Shown: one piece after another, positions 8,891 to 16,641 of the stretch
How the letters are laid out: every line of letters begins with the position of its first letter
Numbering within the stretch: the stretch's first letter is position 1
Assembly (NCBI GenBank): GCA_004124295.1
Contig: SCKI01000006.1
Span: 1 to 64,000, forward strand
Length of the DNA: 64,000 nt
DNA from: Fidelibacterota bacterium
Lineage (GTDB): Bacteria > Fidelibacterota > Marinisomatia > SCGC-AAA003-L08 > TS1B11
Direction: 5' to 3'
Made by a program: the position numbers and the translations under genes
The notes under the pieces: model-generated
Databases searched by the model: none
The model's input: the letters and a program-made list of their open reading frames with translations, nothing else
What the model was told of the DNA's origin: nothing

Positions 8891-8916
8891 AAGGGCTACG
8901 GTTTCCCGCAGCCCTT
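8891..8916 (-). terminator. Hairpin after the lipoprotein gene
   Basis: AAGGGCT and AGCCCTT arms with a further CGG/CCG pairing form a strong stem just downstream of the lipoprotein stop. No clear U-tract follows on the minus strand. A diverged copy lies at 57118-57145 after the lipoprotein fragment, which supports it as a conserved 3' hairpin. Confidence 0.55.
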
Positions 8917-8943
8917 GACTTAATCGCAATTCAGCATTACACC

Positions 8944-9416
8944 CTATTCAGAAATATCCACCGCCTGATGCACCGGCTCCCCTTGTGCGTCCAGCCAGGA
9001 AAATACCAGCAAATCGCGTTCCTCACCATCAATGCTGACCGTTTGCAGGGTGATTGTGATCGTTTCCGGTTCCAACTTCCAGATAGCACCGGAAACGCCG
9101 TCAATGATCCAGCCGGGAATGCCACCTATCAGCAAATTCCAGAATGTCTTGGGGTTGATGGAGTGTTCAAGATGGATTTGCTTCGGCGTATGTCCATCCA
9201 GGGTAACATAGACTATATACTCATTCTTCCTTTTCAGATGAGCCTGTGCCGGCGTCGTGCCGGTAAATACCTCAATACCACCTGTGGTTTTAATCATCAC
9301 CTGCGCCCCGGCAGGACTCGATGATATGGAGATGTCCTGGCTATCGGTGCTTAGGATGTAGGCGCAGCCGGTTAATAGCACAGCTGCCAGGACGAGCAGT
9401 TTAATGGGTTGTTTCA
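8944..9416 (-). CDS. PEGA-like lipoprotein
   Basis: This is a 157-residue lipoprotein. The chosen start gives MKQPIKLLVLAAVLLTGC, a signal peptide with lipobox LTGC; a longer open frame to 9624 has no signal. The following stretch, ISISSSPAGAQVMI, then TGTTPAQAHLKR and YIVYVTLDGH, reads as a PEGA-type beta domain. A glycine-rich hydrophobic segment (WNLLIGGIPGWIIDGVSG) resembles those in outer-membrane accessory lipoproteins. The C-terminus RDLLVFSWLDAQGEPVHQA is duplicated in a fragment at 56.99-57.09 kb. It lies between the HNH gene and the operon, on the minus strand. Its role in the island is unknown. Confidence 0.7.
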
Positions 9417-9791
9417 TGGTTCCCCCGTTGGTTGGTTGTTTGGATGTCTCCCAAGTCCAACCGGGGTATAAAATCCCCCCTGAAGGACTAGGGCGAAAGT
9501 GCGAACCAACACCGAAGTCATCCTTGCGGACGTATTCAGGGGGGAAATGAATTCCCACCCTAGCGGTCCGCAAAGACCAGAATGACTTTGTAGGTAGATC
9601 ACCATAATCGGTGTTGGTTCGCAAAGGGAACTTAGATTAGAGGGGGCTGGGGGGCAAGAAGCGGCTGATAGAAGTTCACTTCCATCTTGGCCCATCCTTT
9701 AAATAAACGTTAAGTTCTGCCCCTCATTAGAAAAATATCCGCTCACGTGCGGGTGGGATAATTGGCCGGGGGCAAGGGGGAGAACTAATCA
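9417..9791. other. Intergenic region between lipoprotein and methyltransferase operon
   Basis: This 375-bp divergent region must hold promoters for both the minus-strand lipoprotein and the plus-strand operon. Its main visible feature is a nested inverted repeat at 9500-9623. A GGGGGAGA purine run at about 9776-9783 is a likely ribosome site for the TTG start at 9792. Confidence 0.5.
9500..9623. repeat. Nested inverted repeat (MITE-like palindrome)
   Basis: Perfect 16-bp arms at 9500-9515 and 9608-9623 enclose further complementary segments (GTCAT/ATGAC and TTGCGGAC/GTCCGCAA). The whole 124-bp block could fold into one long hairpin. It could be a MITE or a regulatory palindrome. It lies just upstream of the operon. 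Confidence 0.65.
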
Positions 9792-10853
9792 TTGATTGGC
9801 GTTGAACTATTTGCCGGTGCTGGTGGCATGTCGTTGGGTGCCCAGCAAGCTGGGATTGATGTAAAACTGGCTGTGGAGATCGACCCACATGCAGCTGCTA
9901 CCTACCATTGCAATCACCCGGAGGTTCGACTTCTTACGCAGGACATTAGGGATATATCACTTGCCGATCTTCCTACCACCACCGATTCAACTATCTTGTT
10001 TGGCGGACCACCTTGTCAGGGTTTCTCAACGTCCAACCAACGTACCAGGAATAAAGAAAACAGCAACAATTGGCTTTTCGCTGAATTCTTGCGGATTACC
10101 AAAATTTGGAAACCGAATTGGGTGGTTTTTGAAAACGTTAGGGGAATCGTTGATACTGAAGGGGGAATGATTCTTGCCAAGGTCAAAGCGGGCTTTGAGA
10201 AGCATGGCTACACCTTGACGGAATGGATATTGAATGCTGCCGATTATGGAGTCCCCCAAAGACGCTCCAGATATTTCCTCATTGGATCACGCGATGGCAT
10301 TCAGGTACTTAAACCCTTGCCAACCACCGCAAAGCCAATATCGGTTGGAGAGGCAATAGGTGATCTCCCACGCTTGACAAGTGGCACACTCAAGGAACAG
10401 TTGCCCTATCGAAGCAAGGCTGTCTCCTGCTATGCAAGTGAATTGAGAAACGGGAGTAAATACTCCCTGAATAATCTGGTTACAAAAAATTCAGCCCTGG
10501 TATTGGAACGATACAACCATATCCCTCAAGGGGGCAATTGGCAGGACATACCCGCCGAATTAATGAGTTCGTACACAGATGCATCCCGATGCCACACGGG
10601 TATATACCATCGCCTTCAAAATAAAACGGAATCTGTCGTGCTTGGAAACTATCGAAAAAACATGTTAGTACATCCGACTCAAAACAGGGGACTATCAGTT
10701 AGGGAGGCGGCGAGACTACAATCCTTTCCTGACTATTTCGAGTTCAAAGGATCAATTGGATATCAGCAGCAACAGGTAGGAAATGCTGTACCGCCATTAC
10801 TTGCTCATGCGGTTTTTACTTCCATAATAGTCTCTGCCGGATTATCCGACTAA
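9792..10853 (+). CDS. DNA (cytosine-5-)-methyltransferase
   Basis: This 353-residue C5 methyltransferase transfers a methyl group from S-adenosylmethionine to cytosine in a specific DNA sequence. All main motifs are visible: I FAGAGGMSLG (7-16), IV GGPPCQGFS with catalytic C75, VI ENVRG (114-118) and VIII QRRSRYF (156-162). A target-recognition region spans about 190-280. Motif IX is RGLSVREAARLQSFP and motif X is QVGNAVPP. The length is normal and the gene looks intact. It starts at TTG with a purine-rich ribosome site and ends in TAATG, shared with the next gene's ATG. It heads the six-gene operon of island 2. No restriction enzyme is in the operon itself; the divergent HNH gene is a candidate. 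Confidence 0.93.
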   Translation: MIGVELFAGAGGMSLGAQQAGIDVKLAVEIDPHAAATYHCNHPEVRLLTQDIRDISLADLPTTTDSTILFGGPPCQGFSTSNQRTRNKENSNNWLFAEFLRITKIWKPNWVVFENVRGIVDTEGGMILAKVKAGFEKHGYTLTEWILNAADYGVPQRRSRYFLIGSRDGIQVLKPLPTTAKPISVGEAIGDLPRLTSGTLKEQLPYRSKAVSCYASELRNGSKYSLNNLVTKNSALVLERYNHIPQGGNWQDIPAELMSSYTDASRCHTGIYHRLQNKTESVVLGNYRKNMLVHPTQNRGLSVREAARLQSFPDYFEFKGSIGYQQQQVGNAVPPLLAHAVFTSIIVSAGLSD

Positions 10854-11950
10854 TGTGGGGAACACAAAAAATAATTGAAGATAAAGCAGAAGAAAAATTG
10901 GCGACCGATTTTGCCGATGGCAGGGGCAAAACAATATTCGGTTATTATCTGGCTGCACGCGATAAAATAATTAGTGAGATTGCTCCTGAAATCAAGGCCA
11001 GAGAACCAGGACTAACAGATCACGGGCCAGAACATATTGAGGATGTTCTAACCCGGGTAGGGTTATTGCTCGGCGAGACAATGGATGATATGAGTGGTAC
11101 AAACCTTTACTTGTTAATTGTCTCTATATTATTTCATGATGTAGGGAATGTATATGGTCGGGAAGATCATAATCAGGTAGTGGGTCCAATTTATGACCAA
11201 GTTCGAATTCCCTCTAACCCGCCATCCTTAGAGCAACTACAAGAAAGATTACTAGTCTTAAAAATCTGTAGGGCTCACTCTGGGAAAGGAGAGGACAAAA
11301 GCAACAATACCTTAAGGTTCTTAGATAAGACTGAACCGCTATTTAATAATGAACCTGCTAAGGTACAAGAGATCGCGGCGATTCTAAGATTTGCTGATGA
11401 GCTCTCGGAGGGGGAGCAAAGAACATCATCATTTGCTCTTCAAGATAATTTCTATGATGATGCTACCAAAGTGTACCATCAATATGCGCTATTCAGTAAG
11501 GTTACTATTGACAGGGAGTTAAAAAGAATCGCCCTGACATATATAATTCCGATTAGTAAGAAAAAACCTGAGAAACCTGGCAAATTAACAACCGCGGATT
11601 TGTCCCAATTCTTACCCTTTGTTTATCATCGCATCTTAAAACTTGATCAAGAGCGCAGATATGCTCGTCACTATGCGCGAAAATATCTCGAACCATATGA
11701 AAGAACAACCATTACAATAAAATTCGTGGATGAAGAAAATAACGAGATCGCCGGTGTGAGTGATGGAAATGGAGCGACCAATTTGGAATTAACTGATTTG
11801 GTGGTGCCAGGAGATATTGAAAAATCATTCATTCAACACTACCCGAGCTATGACCCAAAATCAATAATAAAACAGCTCAATAAGAGACTTCGGCGCTCCT
11901 CGCAACATAAGCCAACCGTTTTTGAGAAACTGTTTGGGGGAGATAAATGA
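10853..11950 (+). CDS. HD-domain protein (HD-CE-like)
   Basis: This 365-residue cytosolic protein has an HD phosphohydrolase-type metal site: LTDHGPEHI (H57/H61), LFHDVGN (H95 D96), RAHSG (H142) and FADELSEGEQR (D182). The pattern resembles the HD domains found in conflict systems and in Hsp90-linked operons. The C-terminal 150 residues are basic and lack a domain I know. It may cleave a nucleotide or phosphodiester. Its start shares a base with the methyltransferase stop, and its own stop overlaps the ATPase start by 4 bp, so the three are probably translated as a unit. Confidence 0.8.
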   Translation: MWGTQKIIEDKAEEKLATDFADGRGKTIFGYYLAARDKIISEIAPEIKAREPGLTDHGPEHIEDVLTRVGLLLGETMDDMSGTNLYLLIVSILFHDVGNVYGREDHNQVVGPIYDQVRIPSNPPSLEQLQERLLVLKICRAHSGKGEDKSNNTLRFLDKTEPLFNNEPAKVQEIAAILRFADELSEGEQRTSSFALQDNFYDDATKVYHQYALFSKVTIDRELKRIALTYIIPISKKKPEKPGKLTTADLSQFLPFVYHRILKLDQERRYARHYARKYLEPYERTTITIKFVDEENNEIAGVSDGNGATNLELTDLVVPGDIEKSFIQHYPSYDPKSIIKQLNKRLRRSSQHKPTVFEKLFGGDK

Positions 11951-13701
11951 CTGATTATGTGAATCCGTTTGAATATGAAGCTGCGAGCAAATTGTCATCT
12001 AGCCAGATGAATCACTACTACATTGACCAATTCAACTATAGTCGTTTTGTAAAGTCAAAGAGGAATATATTTTTAGTGGGGGAACGTGGCTCAGGAAAGT
12101 CGATGATATTAATGTATTACTCAGTACCTGTGTCGCTGGAACGTGTTTCCGGTGATGCTAAATTGGTTGTGGATGATGGAATTTTACCAATTTATGTTAC
12201 TTGTAATACACCCTTGGCATTTAAAAACGAATATGATTTGTTAGAGGGTATTTTACCTGCGCTTCTTGCTGAGCACTATTTCGTGGTATCAATGATGTAT
12301 GCGCTAGCAGATGAACTAAAGATGATTCGAGAACTTTTTACAGCCGCCGAGATGGAGAAGGTAAAACATGATTATGAATATATTTTTGATAAAAAGCTAC
12401 CAGACAGCGAGGATGTATTTAGTTCAATACAACTAATGCTCCAAAAAGCCAACGTAGAGGTACAGTCTATTATCAACCGCGGTGACGAAGGGAGAGGTCT
12501 AAGTTGGTTGTTCGGATTCAATAGCGGGATGCTGCAGCTTATGGCAATCGCCACAAAAACGAAAGCATTGGAAGGAATCCATTTTTCTCTGATGATAGAT
12601 GATGCGCACTTATTAACTGAGCACCAAATCCGCCTTCTAAATTCTTGGGTTTCCTTCCGGGATAACACTTCATTCAGTTTTAAGGTGGCAAAAACTAAAG
12701 TTGACAGGACCACGGCTGTTACTGCTACGGGTAGTTCTATTCTCGAAGGACATGATTATACCGAGATAGATCTTGAGGCGGCTTATCAAAATAAATCTTC
12801 TGAATTCGGCAAGTACGCCCGATTAATATTGGAAAAGAGATTAGAGACTATTGGTCTCAAGGGCATCGACTTAAATAAATTTTTCCCAGAGCACCCACAA
12901 TTTGTCAAGGATTTGGAAAAGGCGAAATTGAAAGCAAAAAAGGAGGCGGAAGAGAAATATAGCGGGCAGGAAAATAGCGAGAAAAAGATTGATGGCTATA
13001 TCTATAAGATGGCGAGGGCCTTTTATTTTCGAGATCGGGGTGCTACAGCAAATATTCCTCCGGCCTATGCAGGGTTAGAGACTATAATTGAAATGTCTAC
13101 AGGAATAGTGCGGAATTTACTCCACCCGTGTTACTACATGTATGAAAACCAATATTCGATCCTTCAGGGAAAAGGTGGAAATCAATCTCCATTGGTAAAA
13201 TTCATCGAGCCGAAAGTCCAGTATGAGAGCATTAAGAAAAGAAGCAAGAAAGCCTGGGTGGACTTAAAAGAATCTCTCTCTCTCACCGTGGAAGGATGCA
13301 CTATGGATGAGGCTTTGCAGACTTATCAAATGATGGATCATTTGACAAATCTTTTTCAGAAACGGCTGTTGACACATAAATCAGAGCCTCGCGCGATAAG
13401 TTTCACTATCTCTGATACCACTAGTGATGTATACCCAACCGTCATTAGGTGGGTAAATATTGCCCGAAAGGCGCAGCTAATGTACGCGTATCTCAGCTCG
13501 GCGAAGGATAAAGGCCAGAGGGAAATGTATTTCGTACCCAACAGAATACTATGCCTCCAAAAAGGACTTGACCCTAGAGGACAACATGCTCGTGTCTCCT
13601 TAACAGCTAAAGTATTATTTGATGCGGGGATGCTTAACAAAAAAATTCCTTACGATTCAGAACAGGAGGGGGACGGTGGACTCGACTTCTTCTCTGGGTG
13701 A
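11947..13701 (+). CDS. ORC/CDC6-like AAA ATPase
   Basis: This 584-residue P-loop ATPase begins with NPFEYEAASKLSS, typical of ORC-CDC6-family ATPases in bacterial accessory operons. It has Walker A GERGSGKS (45-52) and Walker B FSLMIDDAHLL (about 213-223). A charged, lysine-rich helical segment (about 310-345) and a C-terminal winged or alpha region follow. The protein probably uses ATP to switch or load a nucleic-acid-associated complex. It overlaps the HD gene by 4 bp (ATGA) and the next gene by 26 bp. The pairing of an HD protein with such an ATPase recurs in island operons, which suggests they act together; that is inference from family context. Confidence 0.8.
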   Translation: MTDYVNPFEYEAASKLSSSQMNHYYIDQFNYSRFVKSKRNIFLVGERGSGKSMILMYYSVPVSLERVSGDAKLVVDDGILPIYVTCNTPLAFKNEYDLLEGILPALLAEHYFVVSMMYALADELKMIRELFTAAEMEKVKHDYEYIFDKKLPDSEDVFSSIQLMLQKANVEVQSIINRGDEGRGLSWLFGFNSGMLQLMAIATKTKALEGIHFSLMIDDAHLLTEHQIRLLNSWVSFRDNTSFSFKVAKTKVDRTTAVTATGSSILEGHDYTEIDLEAAYQNKSSEFGKYARLILEKRLETIGLKGIDLNKFFPEHPQFVKDLEKAKLKAKKEAEEKYSGQENSEKKIDGYIYKMARAFYFRDRGATANIPPAYAGLETIIEMSTGIVRNLLHPCYYMYENQYSILQGKGGNQSPLVKFIEPKVQYESIKKRSKKAWVDLKESLSLTVEGCTMDEALQTYQMMDHLTNLFQKRLLTHKSEPRAISFTISDTTSDVYPTVIRWVNIARKAQLMYAYLSSAKDKGQREMYFVPNRILCLQKGLDPRGQHARVSLTAKVLFDAGMLNKKIPYDSEQEGDGGLDFFSG

Positions 13702-14578
13702 GGTGGATGCATTAATTACTGTTGCTAGCTGGGAAGAACGATTCACCAAAGGCTTCAACAATTTAGTGAGATCAAAAAAACCTACTCGTGTACTAGCATT
13801 CTATTTTGAGGAATATTATAAGTGGTCTGAGCAGAATGTGGAGGGAGCAAAGATACTTTGTGAATCATTAGGAGTGGCAATCGAAACAGTTGCTCTATCA
13901 ATGAGCGAGCCTGGTTCTACTTGGAAAAAATTGAATGATTGGGTTATGTCAATTCCAGCAGATACTAAAGAATTATGCCTAGATATTACCACTATGCCGA
14001 GAGAAACTATTTGGGAATTACTGTATATAATAAAGCAACGATTGCGAAATGTGCATGTGACCTATACCTACTATAAGCCTGGAAACTATGGCGATTGGTT
14101 AAGTGCGGAGCCCGGCCGCCCTAGGCTTGTATACAGAATGAGCGGTATTATCAAACTTGGCACACCCACAACGCTTCTCATCTTGACTGGTTTTGACGTA
14201 GATCGAACAAAGCGATTGGTACGAATGTATGAGCCACAGCAGGTCATCTTGGGCCTGCAGATTGGTGAACAATTTGGGAATGAAGTGAAAAATATAAAGA
14301 AACATAAAGAAGCATTTACCCGAGATAAAAAAATAATTATGTTCGAGGGAAATCAATATGATCCAAATGAAATAAAAAGCAAAATAGTGGATGAGCTGAC
14401 GCCATTTAAAAATACCAATATTGTACTGAGTAGCCTCGGGCCAAAACCCGGCGCGATAGGCATCTACAAGGCGTATGTTTCTAATCCAGAACTCGCAATT
14501 TCATATGCACCTTCAGGCCAATACAACAAAGAGTACTCAGAAGGTCTCGGCGATTTATTTGAGGGTGAAGTAACTTGA
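13676..14578 (+). CDS. Unrecognised Rossmann-like protein of the operon
   Basis: This is a 300-residue protein. I choose GTG 13676 because AGGAGG lies seven bases upstream; longer in-frame starts run deep into the ATPase gene. Residues 10-45 give a beta-alpha-beta start (VDALITVASWEERFTKGFNN). CLDITTMPRE (101-110) and the late SLGPKPGAIG followed by ISYAPSGQYNKEY are striking and probably conserved. The layout of alternating strands with a TMPR loop recalls CARF-like ligand-sensing domains, but I cannot assign a family. It overlaps the ATPase by 26 bp and ThyX by 4 bp. A sensor or effector role is an inference. Confidence 0.65.
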   Translation: MDSTSSLGEVDALITVASWEERFTKGFNNLVRSKKPTRVLAFYFEEYYKWSEQNVEGAKILCESLGVAIETVALSMSEPGSTWKKLNDWVMSIPADTKELCLDITTMPRETIWELLYIIKQRLRNVHVTYTYYKPGNYGDWLSAEPGRPRLVYRMSGIIKLGTPTTLLILTGFDVDRTKRLVRMYEPQQVILGLQIGEQFGNEVKNIKKHKEAFTRDKKIIMFEGNQYDPNEIKSKIVDELTPFKNTNIVLSSLGPKPGAIGIYKAYVSNPELAISYAPSGQYNKEYSEGLGDLFEGEVT

Positions 14579-15459
14579 CTCTGCCCGAAAAAGAACTCCG
14601 TGTCTCTACCGCTGGGTATGTCAGAGTTGTCGATGTCATGGGCGATGACTCTTCCATCGTCCAAGCTGCTAGGGTCTCCTACGGTAAAGGTACGAAGAAA
14701 ATCAGCGAGGACCGCGGCCTGATTAGATACCTCATGCGCCATCGGCATACGACCCCTTTCGAGATGTGCGAATTGAAACTGCTTGTACGGGTCCCGATGG
14801 ATACTTGGAGGCAGTGGATAAGACATAGGACCGCAAGCGTGAATGAGTATTCGACTAGATACTCAATCGCTATTGATGATAAGGCAAAAACTGATCCTGA
14901 TAAATGGAGAGAACAGGCAGAAATAATTAAGCAGGGTAGCGGTGGTTACTTGGATAGCGAAGTTGGGGAGAGATTGACTGCGGCAGAGGCAAAACTACAT
15001 CAACACGCGCAAGAGGTTTATGATGAACGGATTGAGGCCGGGGTAGCCAGGGAACAGGCTAGAAAGGATTTGCCACTGTCCACCTATACAGAAGCCTACT
15101 GGAAGATTGACCTCCATAATTTACTGCATTTCCTTGAGCTCCGCATGAACCCTCGCGCCCAATGGGAGATACGGCAGTACGCCAATATAATTGGCCATGA
15201 GATCGTAGCCAATTGGGTACCACTCACTTGGGAAGCTTTCTTAGACTATAGATTGAATGCCACCCATTTAACTGCCATCGACAAAGAGGTTATAACAAGA
15301 ATTAATAGCGGTGAGGAAGGGGCAGCCGAATCGTATCTTCGAGATATTGGTCTCCTTAAAGATGGGAAGACGGGATTCAAGAAGAACCGGGAACGGGACG
15401 AGCTAGAGGAAAAATTGCAAGATTTAGGATATAATATACCCTGGTCAACCCCCGATTAA
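14575..15459 (+). CDS. thyX: Flavin-dependent thymidylate synthase
   Basis: This 294-residue protein contains the ThyX signature RHRTASVNEYSTRY (83-96), which fits the RHRx7S motif that binds FAD and dUMP. The second half has LRMNPRAQWEIRQYA, the usual C-terminal ThyX helix. ThyX methylates dUMP to dTMP using methylene-tetrahydrofolate and NADPH. The protein is about 50 residues longer than many ThyX enzymes because of a basic, acidic-tipped C-terminal tail. It starts at TTG, overlapping the previous stop by 4 bp, and is followed after 2 bp by another gene. A thymidylate synthase coupled to a DNA methyltransferase, HD protein and ATPase in an integrative island is unusual. Confidence 0.9.
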   Translation: MTLPEKELRVSTAGYVRVVDVMGDDSSIVQAARVSYGKGTKKISEDRGLIRYLMRHRHTTPFEMCELKLLVRVPMDTWRQWIRHRTASVNEYSTRYSIAIDDKAKTDPDKWREQAEIIKQGSGGYLDSEVGERLTAAEAKLHQHAQEVYDERIEAGVAREQARKDLPLSTYTEAYWKIDLHNLLHFLELRMNPRAQWEIRQYANIIGHEIVANWVPLTWEAFLDYRLNATHLTAIDKEVITRINSGEEGAAESYLRDIGLLKDGKTGFKKNRERDELEEKLQDLGYNIPWSTPD

Positions 15460-15461
15460 AT

Positions 15462-16271
15462 TTGTTAAAACCCGACTTCTACTTCCTCACCGAATCCGTC
15501 TCCCTTGAATCCCAGCAACTAATCCAGCGCGGGATTAGTCTGGACTTAGACCATCCAATGTTCGAATACAAGGGCGCGTACACTGGTGAAAAGCATTTTG
15601 CCTGGGCAGACCTTCGGCGGCGACGGTGCCGGAAGCGCGGATGGCTGGCGAAAGATATCCACGATTACGGGGCGGATATAAAAATGGCCTTAAAGGAGCA
15701 TTTATCATTTCCACCGGAAATTATGGAAATAGTCTGGGATAAAACCGATTCGCCGACGGGAACACCACTCAATCAAATCGAAATAAATGAGAAACAATCT
15801 GCAATTATATCCCTGGAAATTCAATTACCGGCACTTTCCTGGCTCCACGAAAATGAATTAATTCGAATTGCCGCCCTGCAAAAAGAATTGCACCCGGACA
15901 GAGAGAATCCCGACGGGAAAATATTGTGGGATCATGCTGTGTTCTGTCAGAGAATTATTACCGGGTGGTTTATTCGGAATAAAATCCCCCCGCCGTTAAT
16001 TGATTACCCCGAATTAAAACTAACTGACTGGGATCGCTTCTGTTTACTGGTGGAAGAGGCGGTGAGAATAAAGTCGCCGTCAGACGAGCAGCTGAAAAGG
16101 TGGAGGGACGCTTTCGATGAGTTTCCCCCAAGCTATTTTCCACGGTATGAGAAAAGACTTAAGAAAGAAAAAAAGCCAAGCCTCTTGCAAGGACCTGATT
16201 CCGGGAACGCCTTGGAGTGGCGTAAGAATCCCAAGTTTCGTCTCAAGCGTGGAACAAAATCGAAGCAGTAG
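15462..16271 (+). CDS. Hypothetical protein, last gene of the operon
   Basis: This is a 269-residue soluble protein with no recognised domain. It is rich in tryptophan and charged residues; the C-terminus (about 235-269) is strongly basic. The TTG start at 15462 is 2 bp after the ThyX stop, so it is probably part of the same transcript. Codon and base usage match the operon. Segments such as FAWADLRRRRCRKRGWL may contact nucleic acid. I find no catalytic motif. Its position makes it a candidate component of the system, or simply a passenger. Confidence 0.55.
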   Translation: MLKPDFYFLTESVSLESQQLIQRGISLDLDHPMFEYKGAYTGEKHFAWADLRRRRCRKRGWLAKDIHDYGADIKMALKEHLSFPPEIMEIVWDKTDSPTGTPLNQIEINEKQSAIISLEIQLPALSWLHENELIRIAALQKELHPDRENPDGKILWDHAVFCQRIITGWFIRNKIPPPLIDYPELKLTDWDRFCLLVEEAVRIKSPSDEQLKRWRDAFDEFPPSYFPRYEKRLKKEKKPSLLQGPDSGNALEWRKNPKFRLKRGTKSKQ

Positions 16272-16354
16272 CCTTACCTCACCGTCGATAACCAAGCGAT
16301 AAGGTCTCATAATCTTTCATTAGTGTAAGCTTATAGCATTGCTCAATATAGACC

Positions 16355-16609
16355 ATGCGAAACAATGGTCAAATGGCCTCGATCCCTCAGAAATATTGCC
16401 CAACGTGTGGTAGCGCACAGGAACGCTTTTTAAATATTGCTACTATGGCAAAAGTATTCGATTTCACTGAGGAGGCAGTTAGGGCCATGATCAAACGGAG
16501 ACAAATCCCATTCTTCAAGTTGGGAAGTCGCGTAAGGTTCTGCTATTCAGAGGTACGAGCCTGCCTGGTGCGGTATCCTTCCATTAATGAGGTGTCCCTT
16601 GATTACTGA
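16355..16609 (+). CDS. Excisionase-like HTH protein with zinc knuckle (island 2)
   Basis: This 84-residue protein is a sister of the one at 6302. It has a cysteine pair, KYCPTCGSAQERF (residues 13-25), followed by an HTH_17-type DNA-binding domain: NIATMAKVFDFTEEAVRAMI and FFKLGSRVRF. It probably directs excision or regulates the integrase located 32 bp downstream. ATG 16355 is chosen; an internal ATG at residue 7 is also possible. Confidence 0.8.
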   Translation: MRNNGQMASIPQKYCPTCGSAQERFLNIATMAKVFDFTEEAVRAMIKRRQIPFFKLGSRVRFCYSEVRACLVRYPSINEVSLDY

Positions 16610-16641
16610 CCAGATGGACTCTAGATTGAAAAGCAGGACCC

